A stretch of DNA of 14,442 nt. It comes from Desulfocapsaceae bacterium (lineage in GTDB: Bacteria; Desulfobacterota; Desulfobulbia; Desulfobulbales; Desulfocapsaceae). Position numbers and translations under genes: made by a program. Below, one piece after another: positions 1 to 7,601 of this stretch. Within the stretch, counting starts at the first letter, position 1. Each line of letters starts with the position of its first letter. The notes under the pieces were generated by a model, which saw nothing but the letters and a program-made list of their open reading frames with translations, had not been told where the DNA came from and did no database searches. Location: positions 1-14,442 of the forward strand of contig JAOZLO010000008.1 of the NCBI GenBank assembly GCA_029934775.1, in the 5' to 3' direction.

Positions 1-1429
1 ATGCTTTACAACTGACAACTGTGATCGGTACTCCCCAACTCCTCTGGCGCGAGAGGCACCAGTCAGGACGGCTTTCGACCATTGAGTAGATCCTCTGCTG
101 GCCCCACTCCGGAGTCCACTCAACATTTTCAATTGCCTTAAGAGCTTTTGCACGTAACTGGTTATTCTCCATAGAGATAAACCATTGCGGCGTTGCCCTG
201 TACATGACCGGTTTTTTACATCTCCAGCAATGAGGATAGCTGTGCTGCAGTGCGCTCTCATGAATCAGAGCACCACTATTTGTCATATCACTGTTAATTG
301 CAGAGTTGACTTCAGGCACCTTCTGACCCTCATAAGATCCCGCCTCTGCAGTATAGACGCCTTCATTATCTAGCGGGGAGAGAATATCAAGGCCATATTT
401 CAGCCCTGTATGATAATCATCTGTGCCATGTCCGGGGGCAGTATGAACACATCCGGTACCTGCTTCCGTTGTAACATAGTCAGCCAGGACAAAGAGGGAA
501 TTGCGATCCATAAATGGATGGCAGCATTTTCTATTTTCAAAACCCTGAGAGGAGAAGGTTGCCTTAATTTTATAATCCTCGACTCCGGTTTCCTCCATTA
601 CTTTTTCAACCAGATCATGTGCAAGAATCCATGTATCTCCAGCTACCTCTACAGCAGCGTAGGTAAAGTCAGGATGCAGGGCAACAGCCAGATTTGCCGG
701 TAATGTCCATGGGGTAGTTGTCCAGATGACAACATAGAGATTATTCCCGGCAAGAGAACCATTTATATCGGAGAGATCTTCCTCAATTTTGAATTTAACG
801 TATATAGATGGTGAAGTATGATCATGATACTCAACTTCTGCTTCCGCCAGGGCTGTGGTACATGTCGCACACCAGTAAACAGGTTTTTTATTCCTTATGA
901 CGGAGTCGGACAACAAAAATTTATTAAACTCACCGGCAATAGTCGCTTCGTATGAGTAATTTATAGTGAGATATGGATCATCCCAGTCCCCGAGCACACC
1001 GAGTCGCTCAAATTCCTTCCTTTGAATCTTTATCCATTTTTTTGCATAGTCACGACAGGCTTTTCTCTTGGAGAGCTTAGGGATGCTCTTCTTTTTCTCT
1101 CCCAGCTCTTTATCTACATTATGCTCAATAGGCAGACCATGGCAATCCCACCCTGGAATATAAGGTGCGTTAAATCCGGCCATTCTTTTTGAGCGAAGAA
1201 TGATATCCTTTAAAATCTTATTAAACGCGGTACCCAGATGTATGTTTCCGTTGGCATAAGGAGGACCATCATGAAGTATGAAGGAAGGTTTATTCTCTGC
1301 TTTTTCCTGTAACTGTCTGTACAGGTCTTCTTTTTCCCAGCGCTTAAGTGCCAGAGGTTCTTTCTGGGAAAGATTTGCCTTCATCTTAAAACTGGTTCGG
1401 GGCAGATTAAGGGTTTCCCTATAATCCAT
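1..1429 (-). CDS. ileS: Isoleucyl-tRNA synthetase, N-terminal part (cut by left edge)
   Basis: Class I aminoacyl-tRNA synthetase that charges tRNA-Ile with isoleucine in the cytoplasm. I read 476 complete codons on the minus strand with no stop, from ATG at 1429. Visible family marks are the class I HIGH-type motif (HLGT in GNIHLGTAFNK), WDCHGLPIEH, the editing-domain stretch WTTTPWTLPANLA, the GTGCVHTAPGHGTDDY segment, and RPDWCLSRQRSWGVPIT near the edge. The family is usually about 930 residues, so the KMSKS loop, anticodon-binding domain and any C-terminal zinc ribbon lie outside the window. The start is supported by AAAGGAG six bases upstream. It diverges from ftsE. The frame is intact throughout. 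Identity is certain at family level; only completeness is unknown. Confidence 0.96.
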   Translation of the reverse strand, partial: MDYRETLNLPRTSFKMKANLSQKEPLALKRWEKEDLYRQLQEKAENKPSFILHDGPPYANGNIHLGTAFNKILKDIILRSKRMAGFNAPYIPGWDCHGLPIEHNVDKELGEKKKSIPKLSKRKACRDYAKKWIKIQRKEFERLGVLGDWDDPYLTINYSYEATIAGEFNKFLLSDSVIRNKKPVYWCATCTTALAEAEVEYHDHTSPSIYVKFKIEEDLSDINGSLAGNNLYVVIWTTTPWTLPANLAVALHPDFTYAAVEVAGDTWILAHDLVEKVMEETGVEDYKIKATFSSQGFENRKCCHPFMDRNSLFVLADYVTTEAGTGCVHTAPGHGTDDYHTGLKYGLDILSPLDNEGVYTAEAGSYEGQKVPEVNSAINSDMTNSGALIHESALQHSYPHCWRCKKPVMYRATPQWFISMENNQLRAKALKAIENVEWTPEWGQQRIYSMVESRPDWCLSRQRSWGVPITVVSCKA

Positions 1430-1446
1430 GTTTTTCTCCTTTAAGC

Positions 1447-1481
1447 CTTTACGCCCTTAAGCCTGCTTGCAGGGCATTATG
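1447..1481. repeat. 35-base dispersed repeat, copy 1 (upstream of ileS)
   Basis: This stretch matches 7602-7636 at 32 of 35 positions. It contains GCCCT and AGGGC arms, and a competing GCCTGC/GCAGGGC pairing, so it can fold into one of two small hairpins. It ends 18 bases from the ileS start codon, on the side from which ileS is transcribed, so it would lie in the ileS leader or core promoter. The second copy is also just upstream of a coding start. Function is unknown; a mobile hairpin or REP-like element is one possibility. Confidence 0.7.
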
Positions 1482-1813
1482 ATCAATATGTGGTTACCAA
1501 TTAATTCATATTCCAGATAACTGTTTTTCACTATAAAATCTACAAAAGTAATAACTGCAGGCTAAGTTGCAAGGTAAAATCGTCCTCACCGCAATAGTCT
1601 TCGATTAAATCAGTACTGTTTTGCAGGCCATGTCCTGCCCCAGATCCATTTTAACCTCTTATTTTCATTGAAAGTGGAATAATCCATCTGATCCATTGCG
1701 TTTAGCTATTGAATATTATATATTTTTGCTGTTTCATTTGACTTGACTGCTATCCTCGTCAAAACTTTGTTTTTCCGATACATACACTTAGCCACCTGCG
1801 GTGGAACTAATTT
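1482..1813. other. Divergent intergenic spacer, ileS / ftsE
   Basis: About 330 bases without a credible gene. I see no tRNA cloverleaf and no convincing -35/-10 pair for either ileS or ftsE, although promoters for both must lie in or near here. A TTGACT-rich stretch at about 1739-1748 has no good -10 partner at normal spacing. At 1792-1804 there is a small perfect hairpin, CCACC-TGC-GGTGG, flanked by ACTTA on the left, which faintly resembles the hairpin repeats at 4697, 6166 and 11133. Confidence 0.5.
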
Positions 1814-1869
1814 GACAGGATTAACAGGATTAACAAGATTTTTTCTGGTTTTATCCTGAGCATCCTGTC
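1814..1869. repeat. Dyad repeat GACAGGATTAACAGGAT, upstream of ftsE
   Basis: The left arm at 1814-1830 reads GACAGGATTAACAGGAT. The right arm at 1853-1869 is its reverse complement with 14 of 17 positions matching. The arms are separated by 22 bases that include a T-run. The left arm is itself a near-tandem repeat of an ACAGGATTA unit. The dyad ends only 15 bases before the ftsE start codon, so it would lie in the mRNA leader and could form a long imperfect stem close to the ribosome binding site. Similar ACAGGATTA-type dispersed repeats occur in many deltaproteobacterial genomes, from general knowledge; I cannot count copies here. Confidence 0.75.
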
Positions 1870-1884
1870 TGAAAAAGGAAAGTC

Positions 1885-2559
1885 ATGATCGAAATGATCA
1901 AGGCCTCAAAAGTATATTCTGAGGATGTTGAGGCTTTGAAGGATATTTCTGTTTCCATAGCCAGTGGAGAAATGTTCTTTATTATTGGTATGAGTGGTGC
2001 CGGGAAAACGACTTTACTCAAACTCATAAGCAGTATGGAGGCACCCACCAGCGGCCTTATAGAAATAGCCGGGCAGCCTGTACATCTGTTGAAAGGATAC
2101 AAACTTGCCCGTCTCCGCCAGAAAATTGGCGTTGCCTACCAGGATTTCAAACTCCTGACCGATCGCACTGCGGCAGAAAATATTGCTATCTCCATGGAGG
2201 TATCATACAAAAAACCCCAGATCATCCGTAAAAGAGTGAAGGATCTACTGGCAGCACTCGACCTCACCGATAAACATAATAAAATAACGGGTGAACTTTC
2301 ACGTGGAGAGCAGCAGAGAGTGACGCTTGCCCGGGCCATTGCCAACTCACCAGCCATGATCCTGGTGGATGAACCCACAGGTAATCTTGATGCCGAAACT
2401 ACTGAAAAAGTGATAAAACTGCTTACGAAATGTAACAAATCCGGTGCCACAGTCGTCATTGCCACACATGACGATTTGATTTACAGACACACCCCGCACA
2501 GAATCATGGAGCTTCAGAAAGGAAGCATTCTCTCGGTAATCAGAGGCAATGGCTTATGA
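1885..2559 (+). CDS. ftsE: Cell division ATP-binding protein FtsE
   Basis: Cytoplasmic ATPase of the FtsEX complex, which couples ATP hydrolysis to control of septal peptidoglycan hydrolysis. At 224 residues it is normal for FtsE. Visible motifs are Walker A GMSGAGKT (35-42), Q-loop YQDFKLL (85-91), signature LSRGEQQR (138-145), Walker B ILVDEPTGNLD (159-169) and the switch histidine H195 in ATHD. Two positions deviate: the usual GPSGAGK is GMSGAGK, and the first glycine of LSGGE is arginine 140. The start at 1885 has AAGGAA at 1875-1880; an in-frame ATG at 1894 is possible but cuts the usual N-terminal strand. The stop overlaps the ftsX start by 4 bases, implying coupled translation. LolD or another ABC ATPase is the alternative; the adjacent ftsX settles it. 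Confidence 0.95.
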   Translation: MIEMIKASKVYSEDVEALKDISVSIASGEMFFIIGMSGAGKTTLLKLISSMEAPTSGLIEIAGQPVHLLKGYKLARLRQKIGVAYQDFKLLTDRTAAENIAISMEVSYKKPQIIRKRVKDLLAALDLTDKHNKITGELSRGEQQRVTLARAIANSPAMILVDEPTGNLDAETTEKVIKLLTKCNKSGATVVIATHDDLIYRHTPHRIMELQKGSILSVIRGNGL

Positions 2560-3443
2560 GTTTCTGGTTCACAGTTATAAGGCAGGTTGGTCGTAATTTA
2601 CGTCAGACGTGGAGCTCTCAGCTTATGACACTGCTGACAGTGACTCTTTCTGTTCTTATTTTTTCATTTTTCTACCTGGTCTATACCAATATGCTTAAAT
2701 GGGGGGACAGGTTAGGAGATGACCTCAGTCTCATAGTGTACCTGGAAGAAGAGCCGGGCCCAGAGTTACGAGAGCAGCTCATCAAAAAAATAACAACATT
2801 TGATGAAGTTGAGAAGATCAGCTTCATAACACGCGCACAGGCATATCAGCGTTTTGCCGAACAACTTGGCCAGAACCAGGATGTACTCAATGACCTGCCA
2901 AAGGATTTTCTTCCACCTTCTATTGAGGTAATCCCCTTAAAAAACCTGAGAAGCCTCAATCAGGTCAAGCTCTTTTCTGCTTATCTGGAGAAACTTCCCG
3001 GTACAGTTAAAGTGCAGTATGGTCATGAATGGATAGAAAAGTTTTATTACTTTACCAAACTCCTCTCAATTGTAATGCTTCTCAGTGGGACACTTCTTAT
3101 TCTGACTACCATATTTATGGTTGCCTATACAATACGATTAACTATTTTAGGCAGAAAAGATGAACTCGAACTCTTAAAACTTGTAGGTGCAACAAATAAT
3201 TATATCCGTGTACCTTTTCTTCTCGAGGGACTTCTACAGGGTATTCTGGGATCCACTTTTGGAATTATCTCTCTTTATATACTTTTTAATTGGATCAAAT
3301 TACGTTTTTCCGATCCTGGTTATCTGACTATGTTTGAATTTTCTTTTTTTCCACCGACTGTCAGCATAACTATCGTTGGAATATCGATTCTTCTCTGTAC
3401 ATTTGGGAGCTTCTCGACAATGCAAAAATTCCTCCGTGTCTGA
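2556..3443 (+). CDS. ftsX: Cell division protein FtsX (ABC-type permease)
   Basis: Inner-membrane partner of FtsE. Length (295 residues) and topology fit: a cytoplasmic N-terminus, TM1 at about 22-45, a large extracytoplasmic domain at about 46-165 (the region that in E. coli binds EnvC), TM2 at about 166-192, TM3 at about 220-246 and TM4 at about 268-290. The cytoplasmic coupling loop LGRKDELELLKLVGATNNYI between TM2 and TM3 is the family hallmark, followed by PFLLEGLLQG. The start ATG lies within the ftsE stop (ATGA overlap). It is followed after 26 bases by the EnvC-like gene, the expected functional partner. No anomalies seen. Confidence 0.95.
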   Translation: MSFWFTVIRQVGRNLRQTWSSQLMTLLTVTLSVLIFSFFYLVYTNMLKWGDRLGDDLSLIVYLEEEPGPELREQLIKKITTFDEVEKISFITRAQAYQRFAEQLGQNQDVLNDLPKDFLPPSIEVIPLKNLRSLNQVKLFSAYLEKLPGTVKVQYGHEWIEKFYYFTKLLSIVMLLSGTLLILTTIFMVAYTIRLTILGRKDELELLKLVGATNNYIRVPFLLEGLLQGILGSTFGIISLYILFNWIKLRFSDPGYLTMFEFSFFPPTVSITIVGISILLCTFGSFSTMQKFLRV

Positions 3444-3469
3444 ATCTCCTCTTTAACAAAAAACAGCTT

Positions 3470-4702
3470 ATGCGAACCAGTCCTCCTTCTTTAGATTTAT
3501 TTTTTACTCTGAAAAACAAGGTGCTGCCGCTGCTATTCCTTTTATCTTTCTTTTTTCCTCCTCTTTCGTTCTGTATCGAAAACAATACTTCTGCCGACCA
3601 GGAAATCACCGACTTCCGCAATAAGCTCCATCGAATTCAAAAAGGTATTAACAGTCAGGAAAACAATTTGCAAAAAGCGGAAAACCGGGAAAGAAATCTT
3701 CTGCTCGAACTGGAAGTCCTGGACAAAAAACTTGGCGAACAACAGGTCAAACTTGACAGATACGAAGAACAGATCGTCAATCAACATACCCTTATTGAAA
3801 AAAAATCTTCAAAACTTGACGAAATTTATTCCCAAAAAGATACTGCTGCCAGCCATCTGGGAAAAAGAATCAAAGCGTATTACACGATGGGTGACATCGG
3901 ACTGTTAAATGCCACTTTCTCCGCAAAAACCCTGCCTGAACTGCTCCAGTTTCACGACGCATTCAACGAGGTGATAAAGTATGATCAAAAGATCATCGCA
4001 GCCTATAAAAAAACAATCAATACTCTTGAAAGAACAAAAGCAGCACTGACTCTGGAAAAGTCTGTACTGCAGGATTTTATGGAACAGGTGGTAAAGGAGA
4101 AAAAAGAGATTATTCGTACCACAGATGAAAAAAAAGATCTGCTCATTCACATCAGGACGCAGGCTAAACTCAATAAGCAGGCGATACTCGAAATGCAACA
4201 GGTATCCGATGCATTATCGAATGCACTCCTGGCCCTGAAAAACAAATCAGACGTTCAGGAGTATAGATTTTTCGACAATAAGGGAAATCTTCCCCCGCCT
4301 GTTGACGGAGTAATTGTCACCCTTTTTCAACAAAAAAACATAAATAAACTTGGAATTTCACGAAAATCTTCAGGAATAACACTCAAGGCTGCTGACGGGA
4401 CAAAAATCAGGGCCATCAGCGAAGGAGTTGTACTTTTTTCTGGATATTTACGCGGCTATGGTAATACTGTTATAATACATCATGGCTACCAGTACTATTC
4501 TGTAACTTCAAGAATTGAAAAACTTCTTGCGCTCCAGGGAGACACCGTTAAAGCTGAAAGTGTACTTGGGATCATGGGAGATGCCGCCACTCTTTTCGAT
4601 GGCGGTCTTTACCTGGAAATTCGGCATGGAAAGCAACCTTTGGATCCACTTTTGTGGCTTGATCCGAATAGATTGTCCATACCTGAGGAAAAATCAAACT
4701 AA
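3470..4702 (+). CDS. envC: EnvC-like murein hydrolase activator (coiled coil plus degenerate LytM/M23 domain)
   Basis: Likely periplasmic activator of N-acetylmuramoyl-L-alanine amidases, recruited by FtsX as in E. coli. Layout of the 410 residues: signal peptide (hydrophobic core about 18-34), long charged heptad-rich coiled coil (about 42-260), then a LytM fold (about 280-400) with GITLKAADGTKIRAISEGVV, GYGNTVIIHHG and LYLEIRHGKQPLDPL. The enzyme positions of active M23 proteins are gone: there is no HxxxD before the ADGT turn (T304 at the Asp position), R348 stands where the YxH histidine should be, and G379 and Y381 replace the HxH pair. EnvC family members also lack these residues, which favours an activator role. 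The start has no clear Shine-Dalgarno; GTG at 3521 is an alternative but would shorten the signal peptide. The stop codon falls inside a repeat shared with ctpA's 3' end. Confidence 0.85.
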   Translation: MRTSPPSLDLFFTLKNKVLPLLFLLSFFFPPLSFCIENNTSADQEITDFRNKLHRIQKGINSQENNLQKAENRERNLLLELEVLDKKLGEQQVKLDRYEEQIVNQHTLIEKKSSKLDEIYSQKDTAASHLGKRIKAYYTMGDIGLLNATFSAKTLPELLQFHDAFNEVIKYDQKIIAAYKKTINTLERTKAALTLEKSVLQDFMEQVVKEKKEIIRTTDEKKDLLIHIRTQAKLNKQAILEMQQVSDALSNALLALKNKSDVQEYRFFDNKGNLPPPVDGVIVTLFQQKNINKLGISRKSSGITLKAADGTKIRAISEGVVLFSGYLRGYGNTVIIHHGYQYYSVTSRIEKLLALQGDTVKAESVLGIMGDAATLFDGGLYLEIRHGKQPLDPLLWLDPNRLSIPEEKSN

Positions 4703-4764
4703 CACCCCACAAGGGGTATAAGTACCATGGTGGTACATTGAACCACATAATTTTAAAATACATT
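4697..4764 (+). repeat. Dispersed hairpin repeat, copy A (3' end of envC)
   Basis: Begins with AACTAACACCCCACAAGGGG, identical over 20 bases to copy B at 6166, and supplies the envC stop codon (TAA 4700-4702). It holds two perfect hairpins: ACCCC-ACAA-GGGGT (4704-4717) and GTACCA-TGG-TGGTAC (4722-4736). The tail AACCACATAATTTTAAAATA (from 4741) through ACATT resembles 6454-6477 in about 20 of 24 positions. A reverse-strand relative lies at 11133-11160. Without T-tracts these are not classical terminators, but transcript 3'-end stabilisation or attenuation is possible. Confidence 0.75.
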
Positions 4765-4784
4765 CCTCTGTTTCTTGTTTTTTA

Positions 4785-4801
4785 TACCCCTCAAGGGGGT
4801 A
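4785..4801 (+). repeat. Hairpin TACCCC-TCAAG-GGGGTA before ctpA
   Basis: Six-base perfect stem with a 5-base loop, preceded by a T-run (4771-4783). Read on the minus strand it gives CCCCCTTGAGGGGTATAAAA, which resembles the left end of copy A. Copy A and this hairpin may therefore form the two inverted ends of one roughly 105-base element between envC and ctpA. Confidence 0.6.
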
Positions 4802-4847
4802 CTGAACTGAGTTACAGAAGTTAAGGAATAAGGTACAAAAGGCTCAT

Positions 4848-6167
4848 ATGTTTTCTACCCCATCATCTTTTTATAAAATTATTTCTGCCTCTGTTATTCT
4901 CATCTCCATTACTTTTTTCTGCTGTACCGCCATGGCTGAAATCACACAGAAAGAGAGAGAATCCACATATAAACAACTCGAAATATTTTCTAATGTTCTC
5001 TCCATTCTGCAGGAAAATTATGTCGAGGAAATTGACACTGAAGAAGTTCTCAATGGTGCCATCCGAGGTCTTCTTTTTTCACTTGACCCCCACTCCTCCT
5101 ATCTTCCACCGGACGGTTTTAAAGAACTGCAGGAAGAGACTCAAGGGTCCTTTACCGGGATCGGTATTGAGGTTACAATAAAAAACAATCTGCTGACAAT
5201 TGTCAGTCCTATTGCAGACACACCTGCAGATCGGGCCGGTCTGAAAGCAAACGATCTTATTCTCGAAATAAATGGTTTAAAGACCAAAAGTATGGGCCCA
5301 TACGAGGCTATCAAAAAACTGAGAGGTAAAAGAGGGACTGATGTCACTATTTCTATCCACCGGGAAGGTTGGGAAAAACTCAAAAAAATCACAATAACCA
5401 GGGGAATTATTCCTCTGCAGTCTGTAAAGGCGGAATTTTTATCTCCGGGTTTTGTTTATGTCAGAATAACGAATTTCCAGAGTCATTCTTCCAAAGATTT
5501 CAAATCTAAACTGCAGGAACTGAAAAAAGAATATCCGATAAACGGATTTATTCTCGATCTTCGCAGCAACCCCGGAGGGCTTCTGCACCAGGCTGTAGAA
5601 ATTGCCGATTATTTTCTTGATAGTGGCCGTATTGTCTATACCAAAGGACGCAGAAATGACCAGAACACTGTCTTCAGTGCCCACGCAACGGGAGGAGAGA
5701 AATATCCTCTTGTGGTTCTCGTCAACGAAGGTTCTGCCAGCGCTTCAGAAATTGTGGCAGGTGCTGTACAGGCACATAAACGCGGTATTATTGTTGGTAC
5801 TCAAACTTTTGGTAAAGGTTCTGTACAGACGATCATTCCTCTTCCCGATGGAGCAGGTCTGCGTATGACTACCGCCAGATATTATACCCCTGATGACCGT
5901 TCCATCCAGGCGCGTGGTATAACTCCGGATGTGGTCGTCCCCTTTATTCCCTGTATTCCTCCTGAAAAAGGAAGTGCGGAGAGAAAGTTCATTAAAGAGA
6001 TTGACCTTGAAAACCATCTGACAGGGCCCGATGAATTACTGAAGGAAGAAAAGGACAATACGGATACAACACTTGAAAAACGACTTCTGGAGGATAACCA
6101 GTTGCGAAGCGCATACAATATTCTAAAAAGCCTCAATCTCTTTTCAAAATACAATGCCGCGGATTAA
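4848..6167 (+). CDS. ctpA: Carboxyl-terminal processing protease, S41 family
   Basis: Periplasmic serine protease that trims or degrades exported proteins from their C-termini. The 439 residues comprise a signal peptide ending near TAMA (residue 30), an N-terminal helical cap with LDPHSSYLPP (79-88), a PDZ domain (about 100-185, GIGIEV and APADRAGLK-like PADRAGLKANDLI), and the S41 core (about 190-365) with LDLRSNPGG (237-244). The catalytic dyad is Ser298 in NEGSASASEI and Lys323 in TFGKGSVQ, 25 apart as in E. coli Prc, with Gln327 also kept. The charged C-terminal tail is variable in the family. The start at 4848 has AAAAGG five bases upstream. Its position after ftsEX-envC is recurrent in this phylum, suggesting a shared envelope role, though 145 bases with hairpins separate it from envC. 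Confidence 0.95.
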   Translation: MFSTPSSFYKIISASVILISITFFCCTAMAEITQKERESTYKQLEIFSNVLSILQENYVEEIDTEEVLNGAIRGLLFSLDPHSSYLPPDGFKELQEETQGSFTGIGIEVTIKNNLLTIVSPIADTPADRAGLKANDLILEINGLKTKSMGPYEAIKKLRGKRGTDVTISIHREGWEKLKKITITRGIIPLQSVKAEFLSPGFVYVRITNFQSHSSKDFKSKLQELKKEYPINGFILDLRSNPGGLLHQAVEIADYFLDSGRIVYTKGRRNDQNTVFSAHATGGEKYPLVVLVNEGSASASEIVAGAVQAHKRGIIVGTQTFGKGSVQTIIPLPDGAGLRMTTARYYTPDDRSIQARGITPDVVVPFIPCIPPEKGSAERKFIKEIDLENHLTGPDELLKEEKDNTDTTLEKRLLEDNQLRSAYNILKSLNLFSKYNAAD

Positions 6168-6206
6168 CTAACACCCCACAAGGGGGTATAAGTGCCATGT
6201 AGGTAC
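6166..6206 (+). repeat. Dispersed hairpin repeat, copy B (3' end of ctpA)
   Basis: Starts within the ctpA stop codon with the same 20 bases as copy A, then continues with a one-base insertion through TATAAGTGCCATG. It contains ACCCC-ACAAG-GGGGT (6173-6187) and a weaker GTGCC/GGTAC pairing. Unlike copy A, its right-hand part is missing here; a matching tail lies 248 bases further on at 6454-6477. Confidence 0.75.
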
Positions 6207-6475
6207 AGACATAGTAAATCGAAGCCGAAAATGCATAATATAATGGACAACTAATAGACGTAATTTGTAAGAACCAGCCCCTGTTGGCTATTAATACCAG
6301 CACTACATTCCTGATTTCGCCCACAAGCACTGGAATCTACTCTAAAAGCGTGTTAGACCTGGGGTCAATCGTCCAATTTTACTCTATCAAGCTAATATTG
6401 CTAAATAAAATGTGCTACTAGGTTGTGATTTTGTCGAGGTCTGAGGTATATATAACCTCATAATTTCAAGACACA
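6207..6475. other. Intergenic region between convergent ctpA and era
   Basis: About 270 bases without a gene between two convergent genes. No tRNA or credible ORF seen. GAGGT-7-ACCTC at 6442-6458 is a short hairpin that could terminate era transcription on the minus strand, but it has no T-tract. The block 6454-6477 resembles the tail of copy A, so the whole 6166-6477 stretch may be a longer version of the same repeat. Confidence 0.45.
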
Positions 6476-7390
6476 TTAAAAACCAAGCTCTTTTAAAAAT
6501 CGATCATCCTGAGTCCAGTTCTTTTTCACTTTGACCCATAATTTCAAGACTACTCTCTCTCCAAGAAGAACCTCAATGTCTTTTCGAGCGGCAATCCCGA
6601 TAGCTTTGAGTTTTTGCCCTTTTTTCCCGATCACAATTCCTTTTTGAGAATTCTTTTCCAACACAATACTTGCGTGTATCGTAGTACGCTTTTTCTTCAC
6701 CTCCTCCTTGAAGGAATCGATGATAACTGCAGTGGAATAGGGGATTTCCTGACCGGTCAACAAAAAGACCTTCTCCCTGATAATTTCTCCACATAAAAAT
6801 CGTTCACTGGCATCGGTGGGAATGTCTTCAGGAAAATACCTGGGACCAAGGGGAAGAAGTGACAGTATTTCAGTCACCAGATTTTCAGTCCCATCACCGT
6901 GTAATGCTGATAACGGTACTACAGCATGAAAAGGATACAGTTCTGAATAACGCTGTATCATCGGTAAAAGGTTCAGCCTATCTATAAGATCAACTTTATT
7001 AAGAACCATAATAGCAGGACAGGTTATTCGCTCCATATAGGATAAAAACTCCTCCTGCTTTTCCTTCTTCAATTTTCCAGGTCCAGAATTCAATACATCT
7101 ATGAGAAATACAACAACATCAACTTCCGACAAACTTTCTGTAGCCACCTTCACCATTTCAACATTTAATGGTTCTCGTGATTTATGCAATCCAGGAGTAT
7201 CAGCAAAAACAATCTGATACTCAGCATCATTCATGATCCCGATGATCCTGTTTCTCGTAGTTTGTGGCTTCGGGGTAACTATTGAAATTTTCTGCCCGAG
7301 CAGAGAGTTCATCAGAGTTGATTTCCCTCCATTTGGAGGTCCAACTATTGCAACAAGGCCGGATTTAACCGGTTTTTGAAAAAGATCCAT
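6476..7390 (-). CDS. era: GTPase Era
   Basis: Ribosome-assembly GTPase that binds the 3' end of 16S rRNA during 30S maturation. The 304 residues are typical. G motifs: G1 GPPNGGKS (17-24), G2 threonines in KPQTTRNRI (41-49), G3 DTPG (64-67), G4 NKVD (131-134) and G5 SAL (161-163). The C-terminal KH domain shows IVIGKKGQKLKAIG with the GKKG loop (255-258). G1 departs slightly from the usual GRPNVGKS. No clear Shine-Dalgarno precedes ATG 7390, but the N-terminus aligns with other Era proteins at this start. It is divergent from the downstream exonuclease gene and convergent with ctpA. A 14-base stretch of its 3' coding end (6537-6550) is repeated just past its stop codon. Confidence 0.95.
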   Translation of the reverse strand: MDLFQKPVKSGLVAIVGPPNGGKSTLMNSLLGQKISIVTPKPQTTRNRIIGIMNDAEYQIVFADTPGLHKSREPLNVEMVKVATESLSEVDVVVFLIDVLNSGPGKLKKEKQEEFLSYMERITCPAIMVLNKVDLIDRLNLLPMIQRYSELYPFHAVVPLSALHGDGTENLVTEILSLLPLGPRYFPEDIPTDASERFLCGEIIREKVFLLTGQEIPYSTAVIIDSFKEEVKKKRTTIHASIVLEKNSQKGIVIGKKGQKLKAIGIAARKDIEVLLGERVVLKLWVKVKKNWTQDDRFLKELGF

Positions 7391-7453
7391 AATGAGAAGT
7401 GTAATAATTACATAAAGAGAAGAATAATTGTGTGCAAAAAAATATTACACACT

Positions 7454-7479
7454 ATATTGGTTCGAGGCTCAACCAATAT
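7454..7479. promoter_or_regulatory. Perfect inverted repeat in the era / RNase divergent spacer
   Basis: ATATTGGTT (7454-7462) and its exact reverse complement AACCAATAT (7471-7479) flank an 8-base spacer. It lies 64 bases upstream of era and roughly 165 upstream of the exonuclease start, in the place expected for an operator serving divergent promoters. It could alternatively be a transcript hairpin. The motif GGTTCGAGGCTC inside it recurs with one mismatch at 7550-7561. Confidence 0.5.
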
Positions 7480-7601
7480 CCCAGTGACTGATGAAAGATA
7501 ATACGGTTGAGATATATTGCTTTATTTTTTTTAGTATTGCTGGATAAGTGGTTCGAAGCTCTCTCTGTTCGCTATCTGGTGGTATCCCTAAGCCTTTAAA
7601 T

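Noticed and set aside
185..703. Plus-strand open frames of 62 and 97 codons
   Set aside because: They lie antisense to the well-conserved ileS frame and show no protein-like features.
2136..2465. 109-codon minus-strand frame
   Set aside because: It is a mirror of ftsE coding sequence covering the Q-loop to H-loop region.
3470..4702. Active M23 endopeptidase
   Set aside because: All zinc ligands and the catalytic histidine are missing, so the non-catalytic activator reading is preferred.
4697..6206. Hairpins at 4704, 4722, 4785 and 6173 as classical intrinsic terminators
   Set aside because: None is followed by a run of T on the strand of the preceding gene; 4785 is preceded by T residues instead.
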